DNA of 64,000 nt, taken from the NCBI RefSeq assembly GCF_030295425.1, contig NZ_AP027081.1, positions 1,922,001 to 1,986,000 of the forward strand, read 5' to 3'. Numbering within the stretch: position 1 is the first letter of the stretch; the number at the start of each line of letters is the position of its first letter. The translations under genes and the position numbers were made by a program. Shown one piece after another: positions 41,778 to 52,542 of this stretch. Below the pieces are notes generated by a model. That model had not been told where the DNA came from, searched no databases, and saw only the letters and a program-made list of their open reading frames with translations. This DNA is from Mesoterricola sediminis (GTDB lineage: Bacteria; Acidobacteriota; Holophagae; Holophagales; Holophagaceae).

Positions 41778-42745
41778 TTCTTCTCGCCGCAGGCCGGGCA
41801 GGTCACCGCGGTCCTCGAAAGGGGACGATAGCAGAACCGGCAGAGCCGCGGGTGGGTCACGCCCGGAAGGCGCTGGCGGCCCGCGGGCGCAGGGATCGCG
41901 CCGGCCAGGACGGCTGTTCCGACGGGCCGGGTCTCCCGGGCCACGCCCTCCCGCAGGGGGCGCAGGGTCTTCAGGAATTCCTGGGCCGACAAATAGCGGT
42001 CGCCCAGGTTGACGGCCAGGGCCCTCATCACCGCCTCGCTGAGGGGGCGGGGGACCTGGGCGTTCCGGAGATGGGGGGGAACGATGGGGGTGCTCTGGAA
42101 GGCCTGGGCGATCTTCACGGGGTCGGCGTCGTAGAAGGGGACGGTGCCCGTGAGCATCTCGTAGATGGTGATCCCCAGCGACCACAGGTCGCTCTGGAAG
42201 ACGGCCCGCCCCCGGAAGTGCTCCGGAGCCATGTAGGGCGGGGAGCCGATCCGGGTCCGGGCGAAGCCCTCCTTCTGGAGTTCCAGGATCCGGCTGGTGC
42301 CGAAGTCGGTGACCTTGGCCACCCCGTCCCGGGTGATGAGGATGTTGGCGGGCCGCAGGTCGCGGTGGAGGACCTGCTGGGAGTGGGCGAAGCCGATGGC
42401 GGCGCACACGTCCATGGCGATCTCGAGGGCCCGGGAGGGGGCGAGGCAGCGCTCGCGGCGGATGAGCTTGTCGAGGCTCTCGCCGTCCACGTACTCGAGG
42501 ACCATGAAGAAGGTGTCGTCCTTCTTCTCGACGGTGATCAGCTCGACGATGTTGGGGTGCTTGAGGGCCGCCATGATGCGGGGCTCCAGCAGGAGGCCCT
42601 GCTCGTCGCCCTGGTGATGGGGCACCTTGAGGGCCACCTTCCGGTGCAGGAGCTTGTCCATGGCCAGGTAGACCGTTCCGAAGCCGCCGGCACCCAGGCG
42701 GTCGAGAATCTGGTATTTCCCCAGCATCTGGTCTTTCGAAAGCAC
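41774..42745 (-). CDS. Serine/threonine protein kinase with C-terminal zinc ribbon
   Basis: A 323-residue soluble Hanks-type kinase. The glycine loop is LGAGGFGTVYLA, with Lys in VALKV, a catalytic loop HRDLRPANI, DFG in VTDFGTSR, an activation segment IGSPPYMAPEHF and a DLWSLGITIYEM helix. A ~45-residue tail ends in a zinc ribbon (CRFC..CPAC). HRDLRPAN instead of HRDLKPAN replaces the usual Lys by Arg. It has no membrane helix or sensor domain. The GTG start at 42745 has GGAAAGAGG 6 bp upstream; an ATG lies six codons further. It is coupled to tamB. Confidence 0.9.
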   Translation of the reverse strand: MLSKDQMLGKYQILDRLGAGGFGTVYLAMDKLLHRKVALKVPHHQGDEQGLLLEPRIMAALKHPNIVELITVEKKDDTFFMVLEYVDGESLDKLIRRERCLAPSRALEIAMDVCAAIGFAHSQQVLHRDLRPANILITRDGVAKVTDFGTSRILELQKEGFARTRIGSPPYMAPEHFRGRAVFQSDLWSLGITIYEMLTGTVPFYDADPVKIAQAFQSTPIVPPHLRNAQVPRPLSEAVMRALAVNLGDRYLSAQEFLKTLRPLREGVARETRPVGTAVLAGAIPAPAGRQRLPGVTHPRLCRFCYRPLSRTAVTCPACGEKN

Positions 42746-42842
42746 GGTGGGCCTCTTTCCTTGAGCGTCCCGTGCCGGGCGCCGGAAGTCAACCGGCAAG
42801 GCCCCGGCTGGTCGAAACCGGCTTCCGGGGGGGCCGTTCCCT

Positions 42843-42871
42843 GAAAAAACGCCGCCCGATCGGGCGGCGTT
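42843..42871 (-). terminator. Intrinsic terminator after rpoD
   Basis: On the minus strand a perfect ~11-bp stem with core CGCCGCCCGATCGGGCGGCG runs into six T. It lies 18 bp past the rpoD stop and separates it from the kinase gene. Confidence 0.9.
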
Positions 42872-42888
42872 GGCGGAGGCTCCGGGGG

Positions 42889-44601
<1,713 letters not shown>

Positions 44602-44718
44602 TCAAACCTCAAAGAACCAAGGGATCGCGTCGATCCAAGGTGTCAGCCGCTTATGGAAAACCTCAGTGTCGAGTCGAGGGCAGAGTACACCCATCATGCA
44701 AGGCACCTAGAACTACCC

Positions 44719-44746
44719 AGTATAAGTAATGTGTTCCCCCACGCAA
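44719..44746 (-). promoter_or_regulatory. Promoter of rpoD, with the -35 box in a hairpin loop
   Basis: On the minus strand TTGCGT (44746-44741), a 16-bp spacer and TATACT (44724-44719). The -35 box lies in the 6-nt loop of a perfect 8-bp dyad GTTCCCCC/GGGGGAAC (44733-44754). The dyad could be a repressor site or a weak terminator for dnaG. Confidence 0.55.
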
Positions 44747-44787
44747 GGGGGAACGCCAAAATTAGATGCGCTTTCCAGGGAGAACGT

Positions 44788-46530
44788 TTACCGGGCCAGG
44801 GCCCGGCGCCGCAGATCCTTGAGGCTGGCCCGGAGCTGGGCCCCCCGCGCCAGCAGGCCGGCGACCTTCTCCGTGATCCGGGCGGTGAGGTCGGGATCCG
44901 TGGCCACGGCCGGGTCCTGAAGCTGTCGGGCAAGCGTCTGTTTTTCACGCTCCACATAGGCCATCTCCAGCTTGAGGAGGACCAGGTCGGGCACCAGTTC
45001 GGCGTCGTCCTTGGCGGACCAGCCGGCCTCGATGGCCCGGATCTGGGCGAGGGCCCCCTCGGGGATCTGGAAGTCGTCCCCGCCGGCGTCCAGCACGCAC
45101 TGGACGAGGGGGGCGCCCCGCAGGGCCTCCCACCAGGCCGGGGGCGCCTGCGCCAGCTGGGCGAGAAAGGCGGGATCCTTGGCCAGGCGCAGCACGGGCC
45201 GGACCAGGTCGTCCACCTCGGCCGGGGGCGGGGCCAGGGCGGCGGGCTCCTCCGCGGGGGCCTGGAACCGGGCCTTCACGGCCTTGTCCAGCTCCTCCAG
45301 GGGCACCCGGAGTTCGTGGGCGAGGCTGGCGAACAACTCCCGTTGTTCCGGGCTGGCGGGCAGGTAGGTGAGGAACCCGGCCAGGTCCCGGAGGGCCTCC
45401 ATCCGGTCCGTGGTCCGGCGCAGGTCCTTGCCCTCCAGGGCCCGGCCGATGATGAAATCCGTCCAGCCCGGGGCCCGGCTGATCAGCTCCCGGAAGGCGT
45501 CGCGCCCGAGGGTCATGCACCAGGTGTCCGGGTCCTCGCCCTGGGGGAGGAGGAGGAGCCGCACGTCGAAGCCCAGGGGCAGGGCGAGGCGGAGGCTCTT
45601 CTCCATGGCGCGCAGGCCGGCCGCGTCCCCGTCGAAGCAGAGGATGAGGCGCTTGGTGAACCGCCCCACCATCTGCAGGTGGGCCTCGGTGAGGGCCGTG
45701 CCGAGGGGGGCCACGGCCTGGTGGATGCCCTCCTGGTGGAGCTGGAGCACGTCGAAGTAGCCCTCCACGACGAGGGCGCCGTCCCGGAGCTGCCCCTTGG
45801 CCCGGTGGAATCCGAAGAGCACGGAGCCCTTCTGGAAGACCGCCGTCTCACGCGTGTTGAGATACTTGGGCTTGGCGTCCCCGAAGGCCCGGCCGCCAAA
45901 GGCGATGGTGCGGCCGCGGGCGTCGAGGATGGGGATCACGAGCCGGTCCCGGAGGAAGTCCAGGTGGCTGCCCCGCTCGCTGCGGGAGGCGAGGCCGGCC
46001 TGCTCCAGGACCTCCAGGGAGAACCCCTGGGTCTTCAAGTGGGTGACGAGGGCCTCCCAGGCGTCCGGGGCGTAGCCCAGGTGGGCCTCCCGGATGAAGT
46101 CGGGGGTCATGCCGCGGCCGCGCAGGTAGTCCAGGGCCTTGGGCGTGTCCGCCAGGCGGCGCTCGTAGAAGGCCTGGGCGGTCTCCAGGGCCAGGCGGAC
46201 CCGGGCCTCCAGGTCCAGTTCCGCGGCGGGGCGCTCCCGCTGGCGGGGCAGATCGATGCCCGCGGCCCGGGCCAGCTGCTCGAGGGCCTCGGGGAAGGTC
46301 AGCCCCTCCCGCTCCATAATCCAAGTGAAGACATCGCCGTGCTTGCCGCACCCGAAGCAGTGGTAGAAGCCCCGGTCGGCCACCACCTGGAAGCTGGGGG
46401 TGCGTTCGCTGTGGAAGGGGCAGAGGCCGCTCCAGGCCGAGCCCTGGCGGCGAAGCTTGACCGCTTGTCCGACCAGCGCCACCAGGTCCGTGGCGTCCTT
46501 GACGCGCTGCACCAGCTCCCTGTCCCGCAT
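44788..46530 (-). CDS. dnaG: DNA primase DnaG
   Basis: A 580-residue primase that makes RNA primers at the replication fork. The CHC2 zinc finger reads CPFHSERTPSF and FYHCFGCGKHGD. The RNA polymerase core contains FGGRAFGDAKPKYLN and a Toprim site with Glu in VVEGYFDVLQLHQ and acidic ILCFDGDAAGL. The C-terminal helicase-binding domain is present. ATG 46530 (GGAAG upstream) gives the standard N terminus. The dnaG-rpoD order is that of the macromolecular synthesis operon, but rpsU is missing upstream. Divergent from pepA. Confidence 0.96.
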   Translation of the reverse strand: MRDRELVQRVKDATDLVALVGQAVKLRRQGSAWSGLCPFHSERTPSFQVVADRGFYHCFGCGKHGDVFTWIMEREGLTFPEALEQLARAAGIDLPRQRERPAAELDLEARVRLALETAQAFYERRLADTPKALDYLRGRGMTPDFIREAHLGYAPDAWEALVTHLKTQGFSLEVLEQAGLASRSERGSHLDFLRDRLVIPILDARGRTIAFGGRAFGDAKPKYLNTRETAVFQKGSVLFGFHRAKGQLRDGALVVEGYFDVLQLHQEGIHQAVAPLGTALTEAHLQMVGRFTKRLILCFDGDAAGLRAMEKSLRLALPLGFDVRLLLLPQGEDPDTWCMTLGRDAFRELISRAPGWTDFIIGRALEGKDLRRTTDRMEALRDLAGFLTYLPASPEQRELFASLAHELRVPLEELDKAVKARFQAPAEEPAALAPPPAEVDDLVRPVLRLAKDPAFLAQLAQAPPAWWEALRGAPLVQCVLDAGGDDFQIPEGALAQIRAIEAGWSAKDDAELVPDLVLLKLEMAYVEREKQTLARQLQDPAVATDPDLTARITEKVAGLLARGAQLRASLKDLRRRALAR

Positions 46531-46706
46531 GTACCTTCCCCGTTCAAGGGTGCAGGAGAAGGGGCCGGGAGGCAAGGGGAGGGGAGGTGGCGTCCGATAA
46601 TGGCACGCTAAAATTTTGGGTTTCGAGGGCTGTTAACCCCCAAAAAAGTGGCAATGGGGCCCTGGAGCGGTTATTAATAGGGGGACCGGTTCCAGGGAGG
46701 AGCGTA

Positions 46707-48176
46707 ATGCCCAGTATCGATATCAGTTCCCAGACGGGAAAAGACTTTTCCGGAGACGTGCTCATCGTGCCCGTCTTTTCGGGCCGCGAACGTCATCGTC
46801 TGCCACTTGCCATCAGCAAAGTCGCGCGTCAGGTCATGGATGAGAACGACTTCAAGGCCGACTATCTTGAAGTTGTCCCGCTTCATCATCCCAATGGCGT
46901 GAAGGAATGCCGCTGGATGCTTCTCGTCGGACTCGGCGAGGAAGAGGCGGTTACCCACAACAAAATCCGCAAGGCAGTCGGAACTGCCGCCCGTTTCGCC
47001 CTCAAGAAGAAGTGGCGGAAGGTGGGGATCGTCTCCCCGTCGACCTCCGGGCTGGACCATGACGAGGTCCAGGTGGCCGTCCTCGAGGGGATCCTCCTGG
47101 CCGACTACGATTTCGTGACCTACAAGGGCAAGCCCGAGCCCAAGCGGTTCGAGTCCGTCGAGGTGTTCACGAACGGCGACGACACCCGCAAGGCCCGCCG
47201 CCGCCTGCCCCAGATCGAGGCCGGCGTCGCCGCCTGCCACCGGGTGCGGGACCTGGCCAACACCCCCCCCGCCGACCTGTACCCCGAATCCTTCGCCGCC
47301 GAGGCCCAGAAGATCGCCAAGCAGCACAAGCTGGGCATCGAGATCCTCGGCCCCGACGAACTGGCCAAGGGCAACTTCAACGCCGTGCTCGCCGTGGGCC
47401 GCGGCTCCGCCCGCACCCCCCGCGTCGTGAAGCTCGAGTACAAGCCCAAGGAGAAGGCCAAGCGCCACATCGTCCTCGTGGGCAAGGGCGTCACCTTCGA
47501 CTCCGGCGGCCTCTCCCTGAAGGACGCGGCCAACATGGAGACGATGAAGGACGATATGACCGGCGCGGCCATCGTCCTCGCCACCCTCGCGGCCTGCGCC
47601 CAGACCGAGGCCCCCGTCCAGGTCACGGGCCTCCTCGGCCTCGTCGAGAACATGCCCGGCGGCGCCAGCTACAAGCCCGGCGACGTGCTCCGCAGCCGCA
47701 GCGGCAAGACCATCGAAGTGCTCAACACGGACGCCGAGGGCCGCCTCGTGCTCGCCGACCTCCTGGACTGGGCGTCCGGGATGGAGGCGGACCACATCGT
47801 GGACCTGGCCACCCTGACCGGCGCCTGCGTCGTGGCGCTGGGCGACGGCGTCTCGGGCGTCATGGGCACGGACCAGAAGCTCGTGGAGCGGCTCCTCGAC
47901 GCCGGCTCCCGCACCGGCGAGTACCTCTGGCAGCTGCCCCTGGTGGAGGACTACAAGGAGGGCCTGCGCAGCAAGGTCGCCGACGTGAAGAACATCACCG
48001 GCACCCGCTACGGCGGCGCCATCACCGCGGGCCTCTTCCTCAACGAGTTCGTCACGCTCCACAGCTGGGCCCACGTGGACCTCGCGGGCGGCTGGTCCTC
48101 CTCCGAACGGGACTACCGGCCCCATGGCGCCACGGGCGAGGGACCGCGCTGGCTGCTGGACTGGATTCTGGGGTAG
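46707..48176 (+). CDS. pepA: Leucyl aminopeptidase (M17)
   Basis: A 489-residue cytosolic dizinc aminopeptidase. The C-terminal catalytic domain shows Lys and Asp in VGKGVTFDSGGLSLK, the MKDDMTGAA segment and the signature NTDAEGRLVLADLL. The N-terminal domain is less conserved. It releases N-terminal residues from peptides; in some bacteria PepA also binds DNA. GGGAGG lies 6 bp before ATG 46707. The terminator at 48215 ends it. The 176-bp region shared with dnaG holds both promoters. Confidence 0.94.
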   Translation: MPSIDISSQTGKDFSGDVLIVPVFSGRERHRLPLAISKVARQVMDENDFKADYLEVVPLHHPNGVKECRWMLLVGLGEEEAVTHNKIRKAVGTAARFALKKKWRKVGIVSPSTSGLDHDEVQVAVLEGILLADYDFVTYKGKPEPKRFESVEVFTNGDDTRKARRRLPQIEAGVAACHRVRDLANTPPADLYPESFAAEAQKIAKQHKLGIEILGPDELAKGNFNAVLAVGRGSARTPRVVKLEYKPKEKAKRHIVLVGKGVTFDSGGLSLKDAANMETMKDDMTGAAIVLATLAACAQTEAPVQVTGLLGLVENMPGGASYKPGDVLRSRSGKTIEVLNTDAEGRLVLADLLDWASGMEADHIVDLATLTGACVVALGDGVSGVMGTDQKLVERLLDAGSRTGEYLWQLPLVEDYKEGLRSKVADVKNITGTRYGGAITAGLFLNEFVTLHSWAHVDLAGGWSSSERDYRPHGATGEGPRWLLDWILG

Positions 48177-48214
48177 ACGGTCCGAAATAGTTCATACCTA
48201 CGTATGAATAAATT

Positions 48215-48241
48215 AGAGGGGGTTTCCCCCTCTTTTTTTTT
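48215..48241 (+). terminator. Intrinsic terminator after pepA
   Basis: A perfect 8-bp stem AGAGGGGG/CCCCCTCT with a 3-nt loop is followed by eight or more T. A second dyad (TTCATAC/GTATGAA, 48191-48207) sits between the pepA stop and this terminator. Confidence 0.9.
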
Positions 48242-48263
48242 GGATGCCTCATCATTTGGGCTA

Positions 48264-48293
48264 TTGACGTTCTTTCCCGTTAGGGGATCTTAT
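48264..48293 (+). promoter_or_regulatory. Candidate promoter of the HU/IHF gene
   Basis: TTGACG at 48264-48269, an 18-bp spacer and TCTTAT at 48288-48293. The -35 box is near consensus, the -10 box weaker. It lies between the pepA terminator and the start at 48330. Confidence 0.5.
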
Positions 48294-48329
48294 TTGTGGC
48301 ACGTATACTAGGCGCGCCCGGAGTCTCGA

Positions 48330-48629
48330 ATGGAAACGATGGAAACCCTCACGAAGGCCGACCTCTCCAAGCATCTCATCGAGAATCTGGAGCTCCCGAA
48401 GAAGGACGCGGACCTGCTCGTCAATTCATTCCTCGAGAGCATCGTGGAGTCGCTGCACCGGGGCGAGGGCGTGGAACTCCGCGGGTTCGGATCGTTCCGC
48501 CTGAGGGACCGCAAGGCGCGCCAGGGCCGGAACCCGCGCAGCGGCCAGTCCATCCAGGTGCCCCCCAAGCGGGTCGTCTACTTCAAGCTCGGCAAGGAGC
48601 TGCGCAGCCGCCTCATCGACGAGGCGTAG
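48330..48629 (+). CDS. HU/IHF-family DNA-binding protein
   Basis: A 99-residue histone-like protein with the family pattern: an N-terminal helical dimer part (TKADLSKHLIENLELPKKDA), then VELRGFGSFRLRDRKARQGRNPRSGQ, and the arm with the intercalating Pro region (IQVPPKRVVYFKLGKEL). RNPRSGQ and the PPKR arm look more IHF-like than HU-like, but assignment to a subunit is not safe. It bends DNA and organises the nucleoid. Its stop overlaps the end of the convergent hydrolase gene by 17 bp. Confidence 0.93.
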   Translation: METMETLTKADLSKHLIENLELPKKDADLLVNSFLESIVESLHRGEGVELRGFGSFRLRDRKARQGRNPRSGQSIQVPPKRVVYFKLGKELRSRLIDEA

Positions 48630-49584
48630 TCCAGGCGCGCACGGCGTCGGCAAGGGCCCGGTCGTAGGCCGGCCCCAGGGTTTCCGCGCAGTGGAGGTGC
48701 CACGTGGGCGCCTCCACGACGCGGATCTCCGCGAAGCGGGCCGCGAGGGCGCGCTGGACCCGCGGGGGGGCCAGGCGATCCTGGGCGGCGATGAAGCAGA
48801 GGGAGGGCGTCGCCAGGCGCATGCCCGCCGTGCGCGCCAGGAGATCCGTGTCGTCCCGGTCGTAGCCCGCCCACCGCGCGGCCAGGGCGCTGGCGACCTG
48901 GCCCACCGCGGGGGCCACCCAGGGGTGCCAGAAGCGGTCCACAGGCCCCTCCACGAGGCGCTGGGCGAAGTCCCGGCTGCTGGCGGGGGCGCCCTCCCAG
49001 ATGATCCCGCCCAGGGGGCCGCGGCCCTCGGCCTCGAGGCGGGCCAGGGCCAGCAGCCCCACCGAGGCCCCCAGGCTCCGGCCCAGCAGGATTACCCGGT
49101 TCCGGGGCACCCCGCGGGCCTCCAGGGCGTGGACGACCTCGACCACCTCCCGCGCTTCCCGGGCGCCGAAGGTGACCATGGGCGCGGGTCCGCCGGCCCG
49201 CATCGCATCGTCCCGGCCCAGGTACGTGAAGATCGCCGCGTCCAGGGCGGGGAACCACTTGAGCGCGGGGCTCGTGCCCCAGCGGTCGTCGCCGAAGCCG
49301 TGGAGCATCAGCACGGTCCACTGGGCGGGAACGCGCCTCCGGAGGAGCCACACCTGGCGCTCACCGGCCCGGAAGGTCTCCCAGGCGCCGCCGGGATCGG
49401 CGCCCGGGGTGCCCGCGGCCAGCTCGCGGTAGGTGGCCTCCACCCGGGCCAGGGGCTGGGGATGGTAGAAGGGCGGGTCGGTCAGCTCGCGGGCCACGGC
49501 GCGGGAACGGACCCCGACGAAGCCGGCCCACGCGGCCAGGACCGCGGCGGCCGCGGCCAGGGCGCCCTTGGCCGCGCGGCGCAT
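48613..49584 (-). CDS. Alpha/beta hydrolase, membrane-anchored or secreted
   Basis: A 323-residue protein. A hydrophobic N-terminal helix (residues 7-26) is followed by an alpha/beta-hydrolase fold: VLMLHGFGDDRWG (oxyanion loop), the nucleophile elbow LLGRSLGASVGLL with catalytic Ser, Asp in CFIAAQDRLAPP and His in APTWHLHC. It is of the bacterial ABHD-like serine hydrolase type; substrate unknown. It starts at the end of the lipoprotein gene (TGATG, 1-bp overlap), so both form an operon, and converges on the HU gene. Confidence 0.85.
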   Translation of the reverse strand: MRRAAKGALAAAAAVLAAWAGFVGVRSRAVARELTDPPFYHPQPLARVEATYRELAAGTPGADPGGAWETFRAGERQVWLLRRRVPAQWTVLMLHGFGDDRWGTSPALKWFPALDAAIFTYLGRDDAMRAGGPAPMVTFGAREAREVVEVVHALEARGVPRNRVILLGRSLGASVGLLALARLEAEGRGPLGGIIWEGAPASSRDFAQRLVEGPVDRFWHPWVAPAVGQVASALAARWAGYDRDDTDLLARTAGMRLATPSLCFIAAQDRLAPPRVQRALAARFAEIRVVEAPTWHLHCAETLGPAYDRALADAVRAWTTPRR

Positions 49585-50015
49585 CAGGGCTCGAGCCGGG
49601 CCACCACCCCGGGGATGCCCTCGGCCACGGGCGTGGGCTCGGGCTTGCCGTAGAGCACCGCGTTGAACTGCTGGGCGAAGAGGACCTGGAAGTGCCCCTT
49701 GCCCTCCTTGAGCTCCACCTCGACCTGGTCGGGCCCGAAGGCGTCCAGGGGGCTCAGGAGCACGAGCCGGTGCCGGCCGAGGGCGAGGCCCGAGATCGTC
49801 AGGTGGCGGCCCTTCTTCGCGGTCTTGGCCACGGGGATCCGCACGCCGTCGATGGTCAGGTCGATGGGACCCTCGACCTTCGTGGTGAACTGGAACTGCA
49901 CCGTGCCCTGGGGAACCGGCTTGCGCGGCTGGATGGCCTTGGGCTTGCGGCAGCCCACCGCGAATGCCAGAACGGCGAAGGCCGCCAACGCCATCCTGAG
50001 AACCGGAAACCTCAT
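49584..50015 (-). CDS. Small lipoprotein of unknown function
   Basis: A 143-residue protein. The signal peptide ends in a lipobox (LAFAVGC), and the mature part is beta-rich (VQFQFTTKVEGPIDLTIDG, VEVELKEGKGHFQVLF), perhaps a small carbohydrate- or PEGA-like beta domain. ATG 50015 is preferred to ATG 50030 because it gives a normal signal peptide. It is coupled to the hydrolase gene. No specific function is seen. Confidence 0.7.
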   Translation of the reverse strand: MRFPVLRMALAAFAVLAFAVGCRKPKAIQPRKPVPQGTVQFQFTTKVEGPIDLTIDGVRIPVAKTAKKGRHLTISGLALGRHRLVLLSPLDAFGPDQVEVELKEGKGHFQVLFAQQFNAVLYGKPEPTPVAEGIPGVVARLEP

Positions 50016-50095
50016 GGAAACCTCCAGCAACGAGCCTACCCATTTTGAGCGGCCCCCGCCACAGGCTATGCTGGTTGTTTGACCCGAGGTGAACC

Positions 50096-50563
50096 ATGAC
50101 CCGCGTGAAACTCCAGACCAGCAAGGGCGACATCAATCTCGAGCTCTTCCCGAAGGAAGCCCCGGGCACCGTGGCCAACTTCGTCAAGCTCAGCAAGGAA
50201 GGCTTCTACGACGGCCTCGCCTTCCACCGCGTGATCCCCCAGTTCGTCATCCAGGGCGGCTGCCCCAACACCCGCGAGGGCGCCGGCGGCATTCCCGGGA
50301 CCGGCGGCCCCGGCTACCGGATCAAGTGCGAGACCGCGGGCAACCCCCACACGCACGAGCTGGGCGCCCTCTCCATGGCCCACGCCGGCAAGGACACCGG
50401 CGGGAGCCAGTTCTTCATCGTCAACGGCGACCGCCGCAACGTCGCCCACCTGGACGGGGTCCACACCGTGTTCGGGAAGTGCGTGGGCGAGGAGGACGTG
50501 AAGGTCGTCCAGACCATCCAGGCCAACGACCGCATCATCAAGGCCGAAGTCACCGAGGAGTAG
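50096..50563 (+). CDS. Peptidyl-prolyl cis-trans isomerase, cyclophilin type
   Basis: A 155-residue cytoplasmic cyclophilin (no signal peptide) that speeds proline isomerisation in folding. Visible are [13 protein letters not shown] with the catalytic Arg, [17 protein letters not shown], and [12 protein letters not shown]. Length matches PpiB. The gene ends 2 bp before the GTG start of metG; both probably belong to one transcript. Confidence 0.95.
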   Translation: MTRVKLQTSKGDINLELFPKEAPGTVANFVKLSKEGFYDGLAFHRVIPQFVIQGGCPNTREGAGGIPGTGGPGYRIKCETAGNPHTHELGALSMAHAGKDTGGSQFFIVNGDRRNVAHLDGVHTVFGKCVGEEDVKVVQTIQANDRIIKAEVTEE

Positions 50564-50565
50564 TC

Positions 50566-52539
50566 GTGTCGGAACGCTGTTACATCACCACCCCCATCTA
50601 TTACGTGAACGACCGGCCCCACATCGGGCACACGTACACCACCGTGCTGGCCGACGTCATGGCGAGGCACCGGCGGATGATGGGGGAGGAGGTGTACTTC
50701 CTCACCGGCACCGACGAGCACGGTCAGAAGATCGAGAAGGCCGCCGCGGCCAGGGGCATCACGCCCCTGGCCCTCGCCGACGAGGTGGTGCCCAATTTCG
50801 AGAACCTGTGGAAGCGCATGGGCCTGACCCACGACCACTTCGTGCGGACCACCCACGCCTCCCACAAGGCCGTCGTCCAGGCCAAGTTCCAGCAGCTCCT
50901 GGCCTCCGGCGACATCTTCAAGGCCACCTACAAGGGCCTCTACTCCGTCAGCGACGAGGCCTACGTCACCGAGACCCAGGCCAAGGAGATGCAGGCCCAG
51001 GGCCTGGCCCACCAGCTCATCGAGCTGGAGGAGGAGAGCTACTTCTTCCGCCTCTCGGCCTACGAGAACTGGCTGATCCAGCTCTACGAGAAGTACCCCG
51101 AGTTCGTGCAGCCTGAGTTCCGGCTCAACGAGGTCCGGCAGTTCGTGGCCCCCGGCGGCGCCCGGGGCAACCTCCAGGACCTCAGCATCAGCCGCACCAG
51201 CATCACCTGGGGCATCCCCGTCCCCGGCGACGAGAAGCACGTCGTCTACGTGTGGTTCGACGCCCTGCTGAACTACCTCTCCGCGGGCCGGGAGGGCTTC
51301 TGGCCCCCCACGTTCCAGCTGGTGGGCAAGGACATCCTGCGCTTCCACGCCGTGTACTGGCCGGCCTTCCTCATGGCCATGCACCGCCAGGACGGCGACG
51401 ACCTCCAGGGCGAGCTCCCCGCGCGCATCCGGGCCCTGCTGCCCCGCACGATCCTGGCCCACGGCTGGTGGCTGATGGGCGAGGACAAGATGTCCAAGTC
51501 CAAGGGCAACGTGGTGCGCCCCGACCAGCTCCTGGCCTTCGGCAACGACGCCGTGCGCTTCTTCTTCATGCGCGACATGACCGTGGGCCTGGACCGCAGC
51601 TTCTCCTTCGAGGGATTCATGGACCGCCTGAACGCCGACCTCGCCAACGGCCTCGGCAACCTGGCCTCCCGCACCCTGAGCATGATCGCCCGGTACCGGG
51701 AGGGCCGCGTGCCCGTGCCCGCCGTGCTGGACGCGGCCGACCAGGAGGTGCTGGACGCGGGCCGCGCCGCCGTGGCGGCCTACCTGGAGAAGGCCGCCGC
51801 CAACGACTTCCACGCCGCCCTGGAGGGCCTCTGGGCCTACCTGCGGCAGCTGGACGGCTACATCGTGAAGGCCGAGCCCTGGAAGCTCGCCAAGCGCGAG
51901 GACGCCCAGGACAAGCTGGACGCCGTCCTCTGCCAGCTCTGGCGGGCCCTGCGCGCCACCGCCGTCCTGGTCTCCCCGGTCATGCCCGGCATGGCCCAGC
52001 TCCTCTGGAAGGGCCTGGGCCTGCCCGGCGAGGTCGCCGCCCAGCGCTTCGCGGGCTTCGACTTCGAGGCCCCCGCCCCCGGCCCCGTGGGGGCCCCCGA
52101 ACCCCTGTTCCAACGCATCGACAAGGAAGCCGTCATGACCGAGCTGGACAACAAGGCCGCCGCCGAGGCCCCCGCCCCCGCCGAGCAGCCCCTGGACGTT
52201 CCCCCCCTCCGCGAGGTGATCGACTACGACACCTTCGCCCGCACCGATCTCCGGGTGGGCCTGGTGCTGGACGCCGAGGCCGTGCCCAAGAGCAAGAAAC
52301 TCATCAAGATGACCGTGGACCTGGGCTTCGAGAAGCGCACCATCCTCGGCGGCATTGCCGCGGCCTACACCCCCGAGGAGCTCGTCGGCCGCCGGGTGGT
52401 CGTCGTGGCCAACCTGGCCCCCCGGGCCCTCATGGGCATCGAGAGCCACGGCATGCTCCTGGCGGCCAGCGACAACGCCTCCAAGCCCTACCTCATCGCC
52501 CCCCCCGATGACGCCCGCCCGGGCTTCATCGTCAAGTAG
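50566..52539 (+). CDS. metG: Methionine-tRNA ligase with C-terminal tRNA-binding domain
   Basis: A 657-residue class I synthetase. The Rossmann core has HIGH (PHIGHTYTTVLAD) near residue 20 and KMSKS in GEDKMSKSKGNVV. The anticodon-binding helical domain follows. After an Ala/Pro linker, the last ~100 residues are a Trbp111/EMAP-like OB domain (FARTDLRVGLVLDAEAVPKS). The zinc-knuckle cysteines of the E. coli type are not obvious, as in the T. maritima-like type. The start is GTG 50566 directly after the cyclophilin stop; the longer open frame upstream is shadow. Confidence 0.95.
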   Translation: MSERCYITTPIYYVNDRPHIGHTYTTVLADVMARHRRMMGEEVYFLTGTDEHGQKIEKAAAARGITPLALADEVVPNFENLWKRMGLTHDHFVRTTHASHKAVVQAKFQQLLASGDIFKATYKGLYSVSDEAYVTETQAKEMQAQGLAHQLIELEEESYFFRLSAYENWLIQLYEKYPEFVQPEFRLNEVRQFVAPGGARGNLQDLSISRTSITWGIPVPGDEKHVVYVWFDALLNYLSAGREGFWPPTFQLVGKDILRFHAVYWPAFLMAMHRQDGDDLQGELPARIRALLPRTILAHGWWLMGEDKMSKSKGNVVRPDQLLAFGNDAVRFFFMRDMTVGLDRSFSFEGFMDRLNADLANGLGNLASRTLSMIARYREGRVPVPAVLDAADQEVLDAGRAAVAAYLEKAAANDFHAALEGLWAYLRQLDGYIVKAEPWKLAKREDAQDKLDAVLCQLWRALRATAVLVSPVMPGMAQLLWKGLGLPGEVAAQRFAGFDFEAPAPGPVGAPEPLFQRIDKEAVMTELDNKAAAEAPAPAEQPLDVPPLREVIDYDTFARTDLRVGLVLDAEAVPKSKKLIKMTVDLGFEKRTILGGIAAAYTPEELVGRRVVVVANLAPRALMGIESHGMLLAASDNASKPYLIAPPDDARPGFIVK

Positions 52540-52542
52540 GTC

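Noticed and set aside
38244-41831. 1195-aa plus-strand ORF
   Set aside because: Antisense shadow of the TamB gene, Gly/Ala/Glu-rich without structure.
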